Both the position numbers and the translations under genes were made by a program. DNA of 64,000 nt from Oligoflexia bacterium (GTDB taxonomy: Bacteria; Bdellovibrionota; Bacteriovoracia; Bacteriovoracales; Bacteriovoracaceae): NCBI GenBank assembly GCA_015232355.1, contig JADFZW010000012.1, positions 79,430-143,429 on the forward strand, read 5' to 3'. Shown here piece after piece: positions 28,578 to 37,130 of this stretch (position 1 is its first letter; every line of letters starts with the position of its first letter). The notes beneath the pieces were generated by a model. The model was not told the DNA's origin. It worked only from the letters and a program-made list of their open reading frames with translations, and made no database searches.

Positions 28578-30494
28578 ATGAAAAAAAGATCATTTTTTAA
28601 TACAATAATAAGCATAATCACAATTATCATAGGAATAATCTGGGCATACTATCCATCAATTTCATATAAATCAATTACCTCTATGGTCACCAATCTCAAT
28701 GATGATTTTTTTTTAAATGTTGCCCATCATGAATTATTTAAAACCGCCATAAGTAAGTATGGTATTTTCCCATTTTGGTCACACTTCATAGGAGGTGGAT
28801 ATCCCACCATCGGTCACCCTTTTGGAATTGAATTAAGTCCCTTTGTAGTTATAACTCTTCTTTTTGATAGTATTACAGCGGTTAAAATGATTCCAGTTAT
28901 AATATTAATCCTCTCTGGAATTTCCATTTATTTTTTTTCAAAAAACTGTTTACACTACACCAACGTAGGCGCACTTTATGTTGCTCTGGCAACATCATTA
29001 AATCAATTCTTGGCCATTAGAATTTGGGATGGCAATCCTAATGAAGCATTAGTAGCATTGGCCCCTGTTGCACTATTTATATTCTGGAAAATATTTTCCG
29101 ATGGAAAAATAAAAAAACGCTATATTTTATTATTATCTCTTGTCTTTTATACATCTGGATTATCTTTATTTCTTATTCTTTCTATTCTCTTTCCACTAAC
29201 TATTATCGAACTATTTAATCCAAATAAAATTTTTGAGATCTCCAATACAAAACGATGGTTACCAATAACTGTATTATCAATTACAGTTTGTTTTACTCTA
29301 CTATTTGGAGCACATTTTTATCTACCTCTATATCAACTATTAAAATTACATGGAGGTGTAACCAATTTACAGACGATAGCTCATCTACCAATTTATATCC
29401 CAGATTTTTCTATAGTAGCACCAACTCTCAATTTTTTACTAAAAGATTTTTTTTGGAAACAACTCGGTTTTGTTCCAATAACTCTTCTTTTGTTAACACT
29501 AGTATTTTATTTTAAGAAAATCTCCAGTTGGATTATTTTAACACTTTTTTTTTCTTGGTTAATTTTAGCATATAATGCTCCTATAGATCTGATGCGTTTA
29601 CTTCATCTATTTCCAGCATTTAATTACATAAATGATACTGGAAAATTTTTGGGATACCAACTTACGTTAGTTGTTGTTATTGCCAGTGGGCAAATGTTTT
29701 CTCATGATGTGAAAAAAATTACAAGCATTGGTTTTTTTCTACTTGCACTTATTGGAATCACAAATTTACTATTGAAAACTAGAGATTATCAAGATAACAC
29801 CTATAATTTTTATTTTCCTAAAGCATCTGATCTATCGGCCGAAATTCTAAACCAATCACAATTACTTTCGTTAAAAAATACGGAAAATAATTTTTTTCAA
29901 ATCAAAGCTCTAAATAGTCCTCGCGCCAGAGTAACACCAATAAATGGATTAACTTATTTTAATATTTTACGCAATATTGGCACCATTGATTGGTATTCTG
30001 GTTTAGCACTAAAAGAAGGTGAACACGCAATCGCCAAATATTTTGTAACCACAGATAATATTTTTATTCCAAATCCCTTATACATTGGAGAAATCTATTG
30101 TGAAGGAAAAGACTTTAAGGCCGGCAATAAAAAAATAGATATTACTTTCCTTTTCAACACAATAAAAATAAAATTTAAAAATCCAGACGCTAAAGATCTA
30201 ACACAAATATCTTCTTGTAATTGGATAATTAATCAAAACTACAATAAAGATTGGTCAACTCCAATAGGAAAACTCATAAATAAAAATGGATTATTGGCAC
30301 TTAAATTAAGTGATCAAGAGATCAACTATCTAATCATTAAAAATGCAAATAATCTGACCATTAATTTAAAATTTGTTCCACATTTATTTTACATCGGATT
30401 AGCTATTAGTCTGAGTGCAATTTGTTTGTTTTTAATTTATTGTTTTTTTCAAAAAAAAGAATGCTATAAAAACAAATTATCTTTCACATTCTAA
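28578..30494 (+). CDS. Large polytopic membrane protein, YfhO-like
   Basis: The 638-residue protein has about 11-12 membrane helices in its first 420 residues, a periplasmic domain of about 190 residues and a final helix near 612-632. The N-terminal passage with FWSHFIGGGYPTIGHPFGIE and repeated hydrophobic blocks recalls YfhO-type and PTPS-related GT-C membrane proteins, which are linked to glycosylation of envelope polymers. No catalytic residue can be assigned with confidence. It follows the radical SAM gene by 9 bases and is likely co-transcribed; its ribosome site is poor, so coupling is plausible. Its 3' end overlaps the convergent GT2 gene by 18 bases. Confidence 0.6.
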   Translation: MKKRSFFNTIISIITIIIGIIWAYYPSISYKSITSMVTNLNDDFFLNVAHHELFKTAISKYGIFPFWSHFIGGGYPTIGHPFGIELSPFVVITLLFDSITAVKMIPVIILILSGISIYFFSKNCLHYTNVGALYVALATSLNQFLAIRIWDGNPNEALVALAPVALFIFWKIFSDGKIKKRYILLLSLVFYTSGLSLFLILSILFPLTIIELFNPNKIFEISNTKRWLPITVLSITVCFTLLFGAHFYLPLYQLLKLHGGVTNLQTIAHLPIYIPDFSIVAPTLNFLLKDFFWKQLGFVPITLLLLTLVFYFKKISSWIILTLFFSWLILAYNAPIDLMRLLHLFPAFNYINDTGKFLGYQLTLVVVIASGQMFSHDVKKITSIGFFLLALIGITNLLLKTRDYQDNTYNFYFPKASDLSAEILNQSQLLSLKNTENNFFQIKALNSPRARVTPINGLTYFNILRNIGTIDWYSGLALKEGEHAIAKYFVTTDNIFIPNPLYIGEIYCEGKDFKAGNKKIDITFLFNTIKIKFKNPDAKDLTQISSCNWIINQNYNKDWSTPIGKLINKNGLLALKLSDQEINYLIIKNANNLTINLKFVPHLFYIGLAISLSAICLFLIYCFFQKKECYKNKLSFTF

Positions 30495-31196
30495 TCGCTT
30501 CAATAAAATGGCAAATCTAACAATACAAAAAGCACAGAGACAAAGTTTTCTAAAGGAGTAGGATGACTTTCCTAAAAAACGTTTATCTTGTTCCAATAAC
30601 ACTATCTCAAAAGAAATTAAACCTTTCATTGAAAAATAATAAATCGCATTTCGGAAATGCTCATTAAAATGTCTATATTTTAAATATGTCCTTTTAGTAA
30701 AAATACAAAAATTAGCTATATCCCTACTATCAACCTTTGTTATAAAAAAAAGAACTTTATGAAAACAGAATGAAAAAAACTTCCTATGCCATTTATCTTT
30801 TCTTTGTTGTTTTTTTGCAAAAACAACATCACAATTTTTTTTAATTAGCGTTTCTTTTAGTTTTAAAATATCTTCTGGGCGATCCTGTAAATCACAATCC
30901 ATTATTAAAATATATTTTCCTGAAGCATGCGCCAGCCCCTGTGCTATGGCCAAGAGCTGACCATTATTTCTCTGCAAAGATATACATTTTACTCTAGTAT
31001 CTTCTCTTTGTAATTTTTCCAATATCTCATACGAATCATCATTACTCCCATCATTGACTAAAATTATCTCAACTTCATTTTCGCAAAGGCAACAAACTCT
31101 TTGCAAACGATTATGCAATTCAAACAAACAATCTTTTGCATTATACACTGGTATGACTATTGATAGTCCATTACTTAAATCTTGAATCACTTTCAA
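30477..31196 (-). CDS. Family 2 glycosyltransferase (dolichyl/polyprenyl-phosphate sugar synthase-like)
   Basis: The 239-residue protein has the GT-A fold motifs LSIVIPVYNAKDCL, EIILVNDGSNDDSYEILEKL and the metal-binding IMDCDLQDRPEDILKL. These match polyprenyl-phosphate mannosyl/glucosyl transferases (DPM1/GtrB type). It lacks the two C-terminal membrane helices of GtrB, with only a weak hydrophobic end. It would supply a lipid-linked sugar for GT-C enzymes such as those nearby. Start is TTG at 31196 or GTG at 31190; the upstream gene stops one base before the TTG, so translation is coupled. It converges on the YfhO-like gene with an 18-base overlap. Confidence 0.85.
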   Translation of the reverse strand: MKVIQDLSNGLSIVIPVYNAKDCLFELHNRLQRVCCLCENEVEIILVNDGSNDDSYEILEKLQREDTRVKCISLQRNNGQLLAIAQGLAHASGKYILIMDCDLQDRPEDILKLKETLIKKNCDVVFAKKQQRKDKWHRKFFSFCFHKVLFFITKVDSRDIANFCIFTKRTYLKYRHFNEHFRNAIYYFSMKGLISFEIVLLEQDKRFLGKSSYSFRKLCLCAFCIVRFAILLKRLECER

Positions 31197-31197
31197 A

Positions 31198-31827
31198 TTA
31201 TTGTACTCTCAGTAAATCTCTTGTATCTACACAATACTGATCATTATTATAAAAATTCCGATATAATGTATATGTTTCTATCATTTCCTCATCTTGATTA
31301 CATATTTCAACAAGTTGTAACTTGTATCTAACACAAATATGTTTAATTTTATAGTTTCTGGCCAAAATTTTCATGCTAATTTTTTCCAATATTAATTGAT
31401 TAAAACAAAAATCCAACAAGCAAAAAGTAGATCTAAGTACAACTAGTGATTCTGGAGCACAATCTGAAATAGTTATCAAACCAAATGTTCCATGTGATAG
31501 TTCATAATCAATATCTTTAATGTAAACAATTCCTAAACATCTTTTTAGAAAATTAATAGTATAAAAAAAATTATTCTTATTTGTAATGGTTGAAAACCAC
31601 TTGATTTGTTGTTCGCTTGAAATATATTTTCTATATATTAAATCCTTTGAAATGTCAGGGTCATTTCTCCATCTTCTTATCAACTCAATGTCACACAATT
31701 TGACTCTATTTAAAATCACTCCATAGCTAGATATCTGATTAAAAAAATCCTCTCCTGATAAATTTTCATCCTCCTTATTCTTCTTATCGTTATAGTTATC
31801 GTTATTCAATTTATTTTTGGTTAACAT
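31198..31827 (-). CDS. GNAT-type acetyltransferase
   Basis: The 209-residue protein resembles sugar or amino-sugar N-acetyltransferases of the RimJ/PseH type: GVILNRVKLCDIELIRRWRN near residue 33, WFSTITNKNN, an acetyl-CoA region around LVVLRSTFCLLDFCFNQL and ILARNYKIKHICVRYKL. The N-terminal 30 residues are Asn/Lys/Asp rich (NDNYNDKKNKED) and disordered. Acceptor unknown; the neighbouring glycosyltransferase suggests a glycan building block. AAGGTG lies upstream of the ATG at 31827. It overlaps nothing and runs directly into the GT2 gene. Confidence 0.7.
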   Translation of the reverse strand: MLTKNKLNNDNYNDKKNKEDENLSGEDFFNQISSYGVILNRVKLCDIELIRRWRNDPDISKDLIYRKYISSEQQIKWFSTITNKNNFFYTINFLKRCLGIVYIKDIDYELSHGTFGLITISDCAPESLVVLRSTFCLLDFCFNQLILEKISMKILARNYKIKHICVRYKLQLVEICNQDEEMIETYTLYRNFYNNDQYCVDTRDLLRVQ

Positions 31828-31849
31828 ATTTCAAAACACCTTAGAATTG

Positions 31850-32983
31850 CTAATAATAACTTTTTCCATTAAAATAATTATATAAATAAAATACTCCAGA
31901 AAAAAAGTGCAGTAATAGAAAAAAAACAACAAACCAATATAGATATTTATCCCTTTTCATAGAAGCATCCAATCTCAAAAAAATCATCATAGTCGAAACA
32001 AATAGAATAAACATTATCGGCATCAATTGCCAACCAAGTCTACCAAATAAAGTAAATGGGTATGGCTCTGCAAATAAAAAAAACATCGCTAGGCCAATAA
32101 AAAGAAATAAAATATTATATAGATAAATTTTCTCTTTTAAGTATTGTTTAAAGTAAAATAAAAAAGCCGATAGAGGAAAAGCAAACGAAACAAACATAGA
32201 TAAAAAATAATTATCTGAAAAATTTTTAAATACTAAAAAAGGAGCATAGATAACTCCCGAAACATAATTACCATCAAACAGGTAATGCGACTGTAATAAT
32301 ACTAGTGAGCAACCAAAAATTGAAATCAAAATAGTTTTTAATAAAACCTCTCTATAATACACTAATGAAAACAAAGGAAATGCCGATATAAAACAAATAG
32401 CAAAATTAGGTTTGATTGATATATTAAATATAAGTAACATAATAATAAGAAAAATTTGTCTCTTATCTCTTCTTTTTTCAAAAAATTCAAAAGAGCACCA
32501 GAATAATAAAAGTGCAAAAGGCATTTGAAACTCAGGAATTGGATTATGCCAAATATTAGGAGAAATCTGCCCTATATAGAGCTTGTTTAAATTAAAAGGA
32601 AGCGGAAATGCAAATGCAACAAAGAGTAGTGCACAAGGAATTTTATAAAATAATTTATGATACAACGATGTTTTCAGATAGGATTTTATCACTATAAATG
32701 CCGTATAGTATTTTATAGTTCTAATTAATGCCATCAAAAAAACAGACGCCATCAAACATGTTTTGTAGTCACTTGATCCAAATGCAAACACTTTTACAAA
32801 AAAATAGAATAAAAAATCATAATGTATATATCTGGGATCAAGCATCTCTCTAATTTTTCCTGAAATTTCTTCATTTATACCAGGTATTTCAACTAAAAAA
32901 TAATAAATAAAAAAATTTAATAGGAAAAACAAACATCCTATTAAAATTGTAAAGAATATTTTTAAATTAATTTTCTTCCACAT
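31850..32983 (-). CDS. Polytopic membrane protein, unrecognised
   Basis: The 377-residue product is mostly hydrophobic with about nine or ten membrane helices and short Lys/Arg-rich loops. I see no Wzx, Wzy or GT-C signature strong enough to name a family, although a GT-C fold or O-antigen polymerase-like role is compatible with its size and neighbours. It lies 23 bases after the radical SAM gene ends, on the same strand, and 22 bases before the GNAT gene. The four genes from 34407 down to 30477 probably form one transcript. Confidence 0.55.
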   Translation of the reverse strand: MWKKINLKIFFTILIGCLFFLLNFFIYYFLVEIPGINEEISGKIREMLDPRYIHYDFLFYFFVKVFAFGSSDYKTCLMASVFLMALIRTIKYYTAFIVIKSYLKTSLYHKLFYKIPCALLFVAFAFPLPFNLNKLYIGQISPNIWHNPIPEFQMPFALLLFWCSFEFFEKRRDKRQIFLIIMLLIFNISIKPNFAICFISAFPLFSLVYYREVLLKTILISIFGCSLVLLQSHYLFDGNYVSGVIYAPFLVFKNFSDNYFLSMFVSFAFPLSAFLFYFKQYLKEKIYLYNILFLFIGLAMFFLFAEPYPFTLFGRLGWQLMPIMFILFVSTMMIFLRLDASMKRDKYLYWFVVFFLLLHFFSGVFYLYNYFNGKSYY

Positions 32984-33006
32984 ACTTATAAAATAAAAAG
33001 GAGATA

Positions 33007-34407
33007 TTAATCAAAATATATATTTTTTTTGTCCAGTTCCCAACAAAGATATTTCTTGGCCATAAAAACAAAAGAAGGTAGATTGATTAAAATTTTTATA
33101 AAATTTTTCAAAAGATAACTTGGCCGCAAATAAAAACTTCTATAAAATTTAAATATTAATCTAGATAACTCTTTTTGAGAAATTTTATTTTCAATTTCTA
33201 CTTTATATGGAAATAGGTTAAATTTTACCTTATTATTAGCTGCAAGTTCATTGTAAAAATCTGTTCCGTAATAGGCTCTCATCTGATTTATTGTTATATA
33301 ATCAAGATTTAATTGCTTAGCTAATGCAATAGACTCATTAACATCTGAAATTTCTTCATATGGTCCACCTATTAGAAAAAAACCCAAAACTTCAATTTTT
33401 TTACTTTTGATGAATTTAGTTAAGCTTACTATATTTTTAAGGTTTTGATTACGATTATATTTTTTTAAAAGTCTTTCAGAAGCAGTCTCTACTCCAAACA
33501 TTATTCGATTACATCCAGCATTCTTCATTGCAATTATTTTTTCTTCATCTAGGATGTCGATACAACTTAAGCAAGTCCATTCAATTTTATATTGTTTATT
33601 TTTTAATTTTTCGCAAAAATCTAAAACCCATTTTTTATTTACAGTGAATGTATCATCATTAAACCAGAATGTTTTTATTTTATACAGGTGAACACATTCA
33701 TCGATTTCGCATAAAACATTTTCAACACTTCTTTGCCTAAATTCATCTCCCCATGATCGAACACAATAAGAGCATTTAAAAGGACAGCTCCTAGAAGTAT
33801 ATAGTGTTGTAAAGGGTTTTTTATAACAAAATGGTAGATAGTATTGATCTTGTTTTAATTGTGTTCTATCAGGGAAAGGAATGTCATCTAAGTTACTTAC
33901 TGCATTTCTTTTTTTAGTTATGATTATTTCGGTAGCTTTCTTAAAAGCAATTCCTTGGATGTTGCTTAAATCATTATTAGTTTTAAAGATATTGTTTAAA
34001 TCAATTATAGCTTCTTCGGGTTCTCCTATTATGACAATATCGATATCTCCTTTTGAAATAATTTGTTCTGGGAAATAACTTGGAAGATATCCAAAGCAAA
34101 TTAGCTTACATTTTAATTCTATTTTGAGATGTTTAGCAACTTCAATATCTTCAGCAATAGTTTCAAGGCCCGACATGAATATGATGTAATCAGGAAAAAA
34201 ACATTTCAATTTTGAGCAAGTTTGTTCAAAATTGAGTTTTTCAGCAATAGCATCTATTACCAATGTTTCTTCCCCTTGTTTTTGCAATATCGAGGATAAA
34301 TAACATATTTCTAATGGGGGAAATAGATATTGTATGTTGGTAATTGAACATCTCCATCTTCGAATGACGTTAGTTTTGAATGGTAAATTTATTAATGCAT
34401 ATTTCAT
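33007..34407 (-). CDS. Radical SAM protein with B12-binding-like N-terminus (second copy type)
   Basis: The 466-residue product has a B12-binding-like region (about 1-150) with VIDAIAEKL and VIIGEPEE, and a radical SAM domain with RSCPFKCSYC (Cys208, 212, 215) and GCNRIMFGVETASERLLKK. The start at 34407 lacks a strong ribosome site. The first motif of canonical B12 binding (DxHxxG) is absent: the equivalent position reads VIDAIAEKL. The sequence is related to, but clearly different from, the protein at 27111-28568, so the two probably act on different steps. It is the first gene of the minus-strand part of the island. Confidence 0.8.
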   Translation of the reverse strand: MKYALINLPFKTNVIRRWRCSITNIQYLFPPLEICYLSSILQKQGEETLVIDAIAEKLNFEQTCSKLKCFFPDYIIFMSGLETIAEDIEVAKHLKIELKCKLICFGYLPSYFPEQIISKGDIDIVIIGEPEEAIIDLNNIFKTNNDLSNIQGIAFKKATEIIITKKRNAVSNLDDIPFPDRTQLKQDQYYLPFCYKKPFTTLYTSRSCPFKCSYCVRSWGDEFRQRSVENVLCEIDECVHLYKIKTFWFNDDTFTVNKKWVLDFCEKLKNKQYKIEWTCLSCIDILDEEKIIAMKNAGCNRIMFGVETASERLLKKYNRNQNLKNIVSLTKFIKSKKIEVLGFFLIGGPYEEISDVNESIALAKQLNLDYITINQMRAYYGTDFYNELAANNKVKFNLFPYKVEIENKISQKELSRLIFKFYRSFYLRPSYLLKNFIKILINLPSFVFMAKKYLCWELDKKNIYFD

Positions 34408-34480
34408 ACAGCTTCTTTATTTTGCTTAGCTTTTATAATAAAAAAATCTTTTCTGTAAGAAAAACAATAATACTGTGACT

Positions 34481-34609
34481 CTAAGGAAGAGATTCGTATT
34501 CGCAAGATTTTACAAATGGAACAATCGACATTCCATCTTCGATTTGTCGTTCACTCTTATCCATATGAACTTGATAGAAGCGAGGAATCTTCGTTCTGTT
34601 TTTAAAGAT
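34481..34609 (-). pseudogene. Relic 3' end of a third AAA/DUF4143 gene
   Basis: This 129-bp stretch aligns without gaps to the last part of the intact gene at 35853-36995 (35853-35980), with about 8 mismatches by eye (about 94% identical). On the minus strand it keeps the end of the frame, including QVHMDKSERQIEDG, and a TAG stop at the same place. No upstream coding sequence remains: beyond 34609 the similarity stops and the adjoining sequence belongs to the 3' end of the 34635-35765 gene. A third copy has been almost entirely deleted. Confidence 0.85.
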
Positions 34610-34634
34610 CATGGTACAAATATTTTATTTAACA

Positions 34635-35765
34635 TCATATCTTTAATATTTGAACAAACTTTGCAAAAGGGATTATCCTAGTTTTAAATCTTGCTACTTC
34701 ATAATCATCTTTACCTAGATGAACTTGATAAAAAATTGGTATCTCTGTTCGCGAACAAAAATATTTTATATTTGACGAAACTTCTCTCTCACTGCTTTTA
34801 CACTCTACCGCAAACAAAGGTTTTTTATCCTTAATAATCACAAAATCTATCTCTCTCTTTTCAGAATCTCTGAGGAAGCAAAGTTCATACTTGTCACCAT
34901 TAACTTCATAGTGAAATTGACAATACTTCAAAAGATTAGATGCAACCAAATTTTCAAATCTTACACCCTCTGATTCAATTAAAGACCAGTCCCATAAGTA
35001 AAGTTTTTTTTCTTTTTTGGCAGTACGAAGTGTTTTAAGACCATAGGGCGAAATCCTATAGCATAAATACAATCGTTCAAAAATATTTATCCACCGATCT
35101 ACTGTCTCAAACTTTACATTTAAATCCTCTCTTAAAGAATTTAAGGATAGAACTGCTCCTACTTTTGACGGTAATATATTTAACAATAAATCCAACTGTG
35201 AAATCTCTTTGACTTTTTCTAGATTGATTAAATCCTCTTGTATCACTCGTGACACTCTTTCATTTTGCCAACGTTTCCAATGACGTTTATTGGATTTAAT
35301 AAATGGTTCAGGAAAACCACCGAATTGTAATAAATTATCTAAATCACTCTTTGTAGGATTCTTGTTTATTTCATAAAGTGATAATGGATGTAAATGATAT
35401 AAATGATAGCGACCTTGCATAGAATCGCCACCACGTCGATAATAATCAAGACGAGCAGACCCGGTAATTAAAAATTGTTTTTTTAATTTATAACGATCAT
35501 AGTGTCCTTTGATTAAATTTCTCCATCGTAAATATTTATGAATCTCGTCAAATATTATTAATTTTTCTTCACTAGGCAGATATCCCTCTATGATTTTCTT
35601 TTTGCAACTTACATCATCCCAGTTAAGATAAGCAGGATGATCCAGATCATCTGTCTTTAATAATTGCATCGACAACGTAGTTTTGCCAACCTGTCTAGGA
35701 CCGGCCAGAAAAACCATCTTTTCTTTTAAGTCCTTTAAAATAAATTTTGTTAAATATCTTTCCAT
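34635..35765 (-). CDS. AAA/DUF4143 ATPase, copy 1
   Basis: About 376 residues. The N-terminal P-loop domain has FLAGPRQVGKTTLS and Walker B LIIFDEIHK, then FLITGSARLDYYRRGGDS, as in AAA_14 proteins. The C-terminal DUF4143 part ends in REIDFVIIKDKKPLFAVECK, which carries a PD-(D/E)XK-like nuclease signature. The family is widespread and commonly mobile or chromosomally scattered; its cellular role is unsettled. The frame is open to a TTG at 35801, but the ATG at 35765 starts just before the family N-terminus and is preferred. It is a diverged tandem paralogue of the next gene. Confidence 0.85.
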   Translation of the reverse strand: MERYLTKFILKDLKEKMVFLAGPRQVGKTTLSMQLLKTDDLDHPAYLNWDDVSCKKKIIEGYLPSEEKLIIFDEIHKYLRWRNLIKGHYDRYKLKKQFLITGSARLDYYRRGGDSMQGRYHLYHLHPLSLYEINKNPTKSDLDNLLQFGGFPEPFIKSNKRHWKRWQNERVSRVIQEDLINLEKVKEISQLDLLLNILPSKVGAVLSLNSLREDLNVKFETVDRWINIFERLYLCYRISPYGLKTLRTAKKEKKLYLWDWSLIESEGVRFENLVASNLLKYCQFHYEVNGDKYELCFLRDSEKREIDFVIIKDKKPLFAVECKSSEREVSSNIKYFCSRTEIPIFYQVHLGKDDYEVARFKTRIIPFAKFVQILKI

Positions 35766-35800
35766 ACTTCTAAAAGTGACACATGAATAAATTCCTGTCA

Positions 35801-35830
35801 ATGGTAATTAATTCATGAATAAATTACCAT
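35801..35830. repeat. 30-bp near-perfect palindrome between tandem DUF4143 genes
   Basis: The two 15-base halves are reverse complements except for one mismatched pair (positions 10 and 21). The centre ATTCATGAAT is itself a perfect palindrome. A direct repeat of CATGAATAAATT also begins at 35782 and 35814. No U-run follows on the minus strand, so a simple intrinsic terminator is unlikely. A binding site for a dimeric protein, or a recombination relic, is possible. Confidence 0.85.
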
Positions 35831-35852
35831 CAAGGGGAAATATTGCTTGGAA

Positions 35853-36995
35853 CTATGGAATAGATTCGTATTCGCAAAATTTTACAAATGGAACAATTGA
35901 TATTCCATCTTCGATTTGTCGTTCACTCTTATCCATATGAACTTGATAGAAACGAGGAATCTTGGTTCTATTTTTAAAGTAGGGAATGTGAGGTGATAAT
36001 GAATTTTCTTTCAACTTGCATTCAACTGCGAAGAGTGGAAGTTTATTTTTAATAACCACAAAATCTACTTCTCGTTTATCTGTATCTCTGATGTATCTAA
36101 GCTCCATCTTATCTCCAGCGACATCCTCATAGTGATGACAATATTTAAGTAAGTGAGATGCCACTAAATTTTCAAAGCGGACGCCTTCATTTTCTATTTG
36201 ACTCCAGTCCCATAAATAAAGTTTTTTTTCTTTTTTTACGGCCCTTATTTTTGGCGCTCCATATGGTGCCACTTGAAATGAATAATAAAGAGATGATAAA
36301 ATTTCTATCCAACTCTTAACTGTTTTCGGATCAATTTCTAAATATTCAGCAATTGATTTTAAAGAGAGAGGAGATCCAATTCTTCGGGGAAGTTCTTCTG
36401 CTAAAAGTTCTATTTTATCTATATCCTTCACATTTTCTAAATCACGAAGATCTGTGCGTATTAATTTACTAAGGCGCATACGATGCCATCTATGCAAATT
36501 ACGAATATTTTTTTCACTCAATGGTTCAGGAAATCCTCCATACGTCATAAGATCTTGAAGATTCTCATTGGAAATACCAAGTTCTGAGAGAGAGTATGGA
36601 TGAAGGCGATAATAAAAATATCTTCCTAGAAGTGAGTCCCCTCCTTTTCGATAATGGTCCAATCTGGCAGAACCAGTAATCAAAAATGAGTGAGTATTTT
36701 TTAATGTATCATAATACCCTTTTAACAAATTTCTCCAATTCTTAAATTTATGAATCTCATCAAAAATTATCAACTTCTCAGATTTGGGCCATTCTCGTTT
36801 TTTTATCTTATTTCGATGATCCTCTAAATCCCAATTGAAATATGCAGGATGACCATCATAATATTTGCTAAGGAGAGTTTGGGATAGCGTAGTCTTACCT
36901 ACCTGACGTGGCCCTCCCAAAAAAACCATCTTCTTAGAGAGGTCCTCTATAATAAATTTTGTCAGTGATCGCTTTGGAAGTTTTGGACAATTCAT
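35853..36995 (-). CDS. AAA/DUF4143 ATPase, copy 2
   Basis: The 380-residue protein has the same layout as copy 1: P-loop FLGGPRQVGKTTLS, Walker B LIIFDEIHK, SFLITGSARLDHYRKGGDS, and a DUF4143 end with REVDFVVIKNKLPLFAVECK. AAGGTG lies about 10 bases before the ATG at 36995. Copies 1 and 2 differ at many positions, so the duplication is not recent, while the relic at 34481-34609 is much closer to this copy. The arrangement indicates repeated recombination at this locus. No toxin-antitoxin partner or transposase is adjacent. Confidence 0.88.
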   Translation of the reverse strand: MNCPKLPKRSLTKFIIEDLSKKMVFLGGPRQVGKTTLSQTLLSKYYDGHPAYFNWDLEDHRNKIKKREWPKSEKLIIFDEIHKFKNWRNLLKGYYDTLKNTHSFLITGSARLDHYRKGGDSLLGRYFYYRLHPYSLSELGISNENLQDLMTYGGFPEPLSEKNIRNLHRWHRMRLSKLIRTDLRDLENVKDIDKIELLAEELPRRIGSPLSLKSIAEYLEIDPKTVKSWIEILSSLYYSFQVAPYGAPKIRAVKKEKKLYLWDWSQIENEGVRFENLVASHLLKYCHHYEDVAGDKMELRYIRDTDKREVDFVVIKNKLPLFAVECKLKENSLSPHIPYFKNRTKIPRFYQVHMDKSERQIEDGISIVPFVKFCEYESIP

Positions 36996-37074
36996 AAGTG
37001 TAAGTCACCTTGATTAATAAAAGAGGTAAATTATTTAGAAAAATTTTACAATTATCTTTAATTGCATACATGGA

Positions 37075-37120
37075 TTTTTAGGAGTCAACTCCTTTTTACT
37101 CATGAGTTTTTAGGAGTCAA
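37075..37120. repeat. 14-bp direct repeat, 32 bp apart
   Basis: TTTTTAGGAGTCAA occurs at 37075-37088 and 37107-37120. The first copy also makes a small hairpin (AGGAG, TCAA, CTCCT) followed by TTTTT on the plus strand. No plus-strand gene ends here; xdhB ends at 37131 on the minus strand, where the hairpin lacks a U-run. Function is not evident. Confidence 0.6.
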
Positions 37121-37130
37121 TTTCATTTTT

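Noticed and set aside
34475..34681. An open plus-strand frame next to the DUF4143 genes
   Set aside because: It is the reverse strand of the 129-bp DUF4143 relic and part of the 3' end of copy 1; it has no ribosome site and no family features.
37080..37110. AGGAG/CTCCT hairpin as the xdhB terminator
   Set aside because: The U-run is on the plus strand only, opposite to the direction of xdhB.
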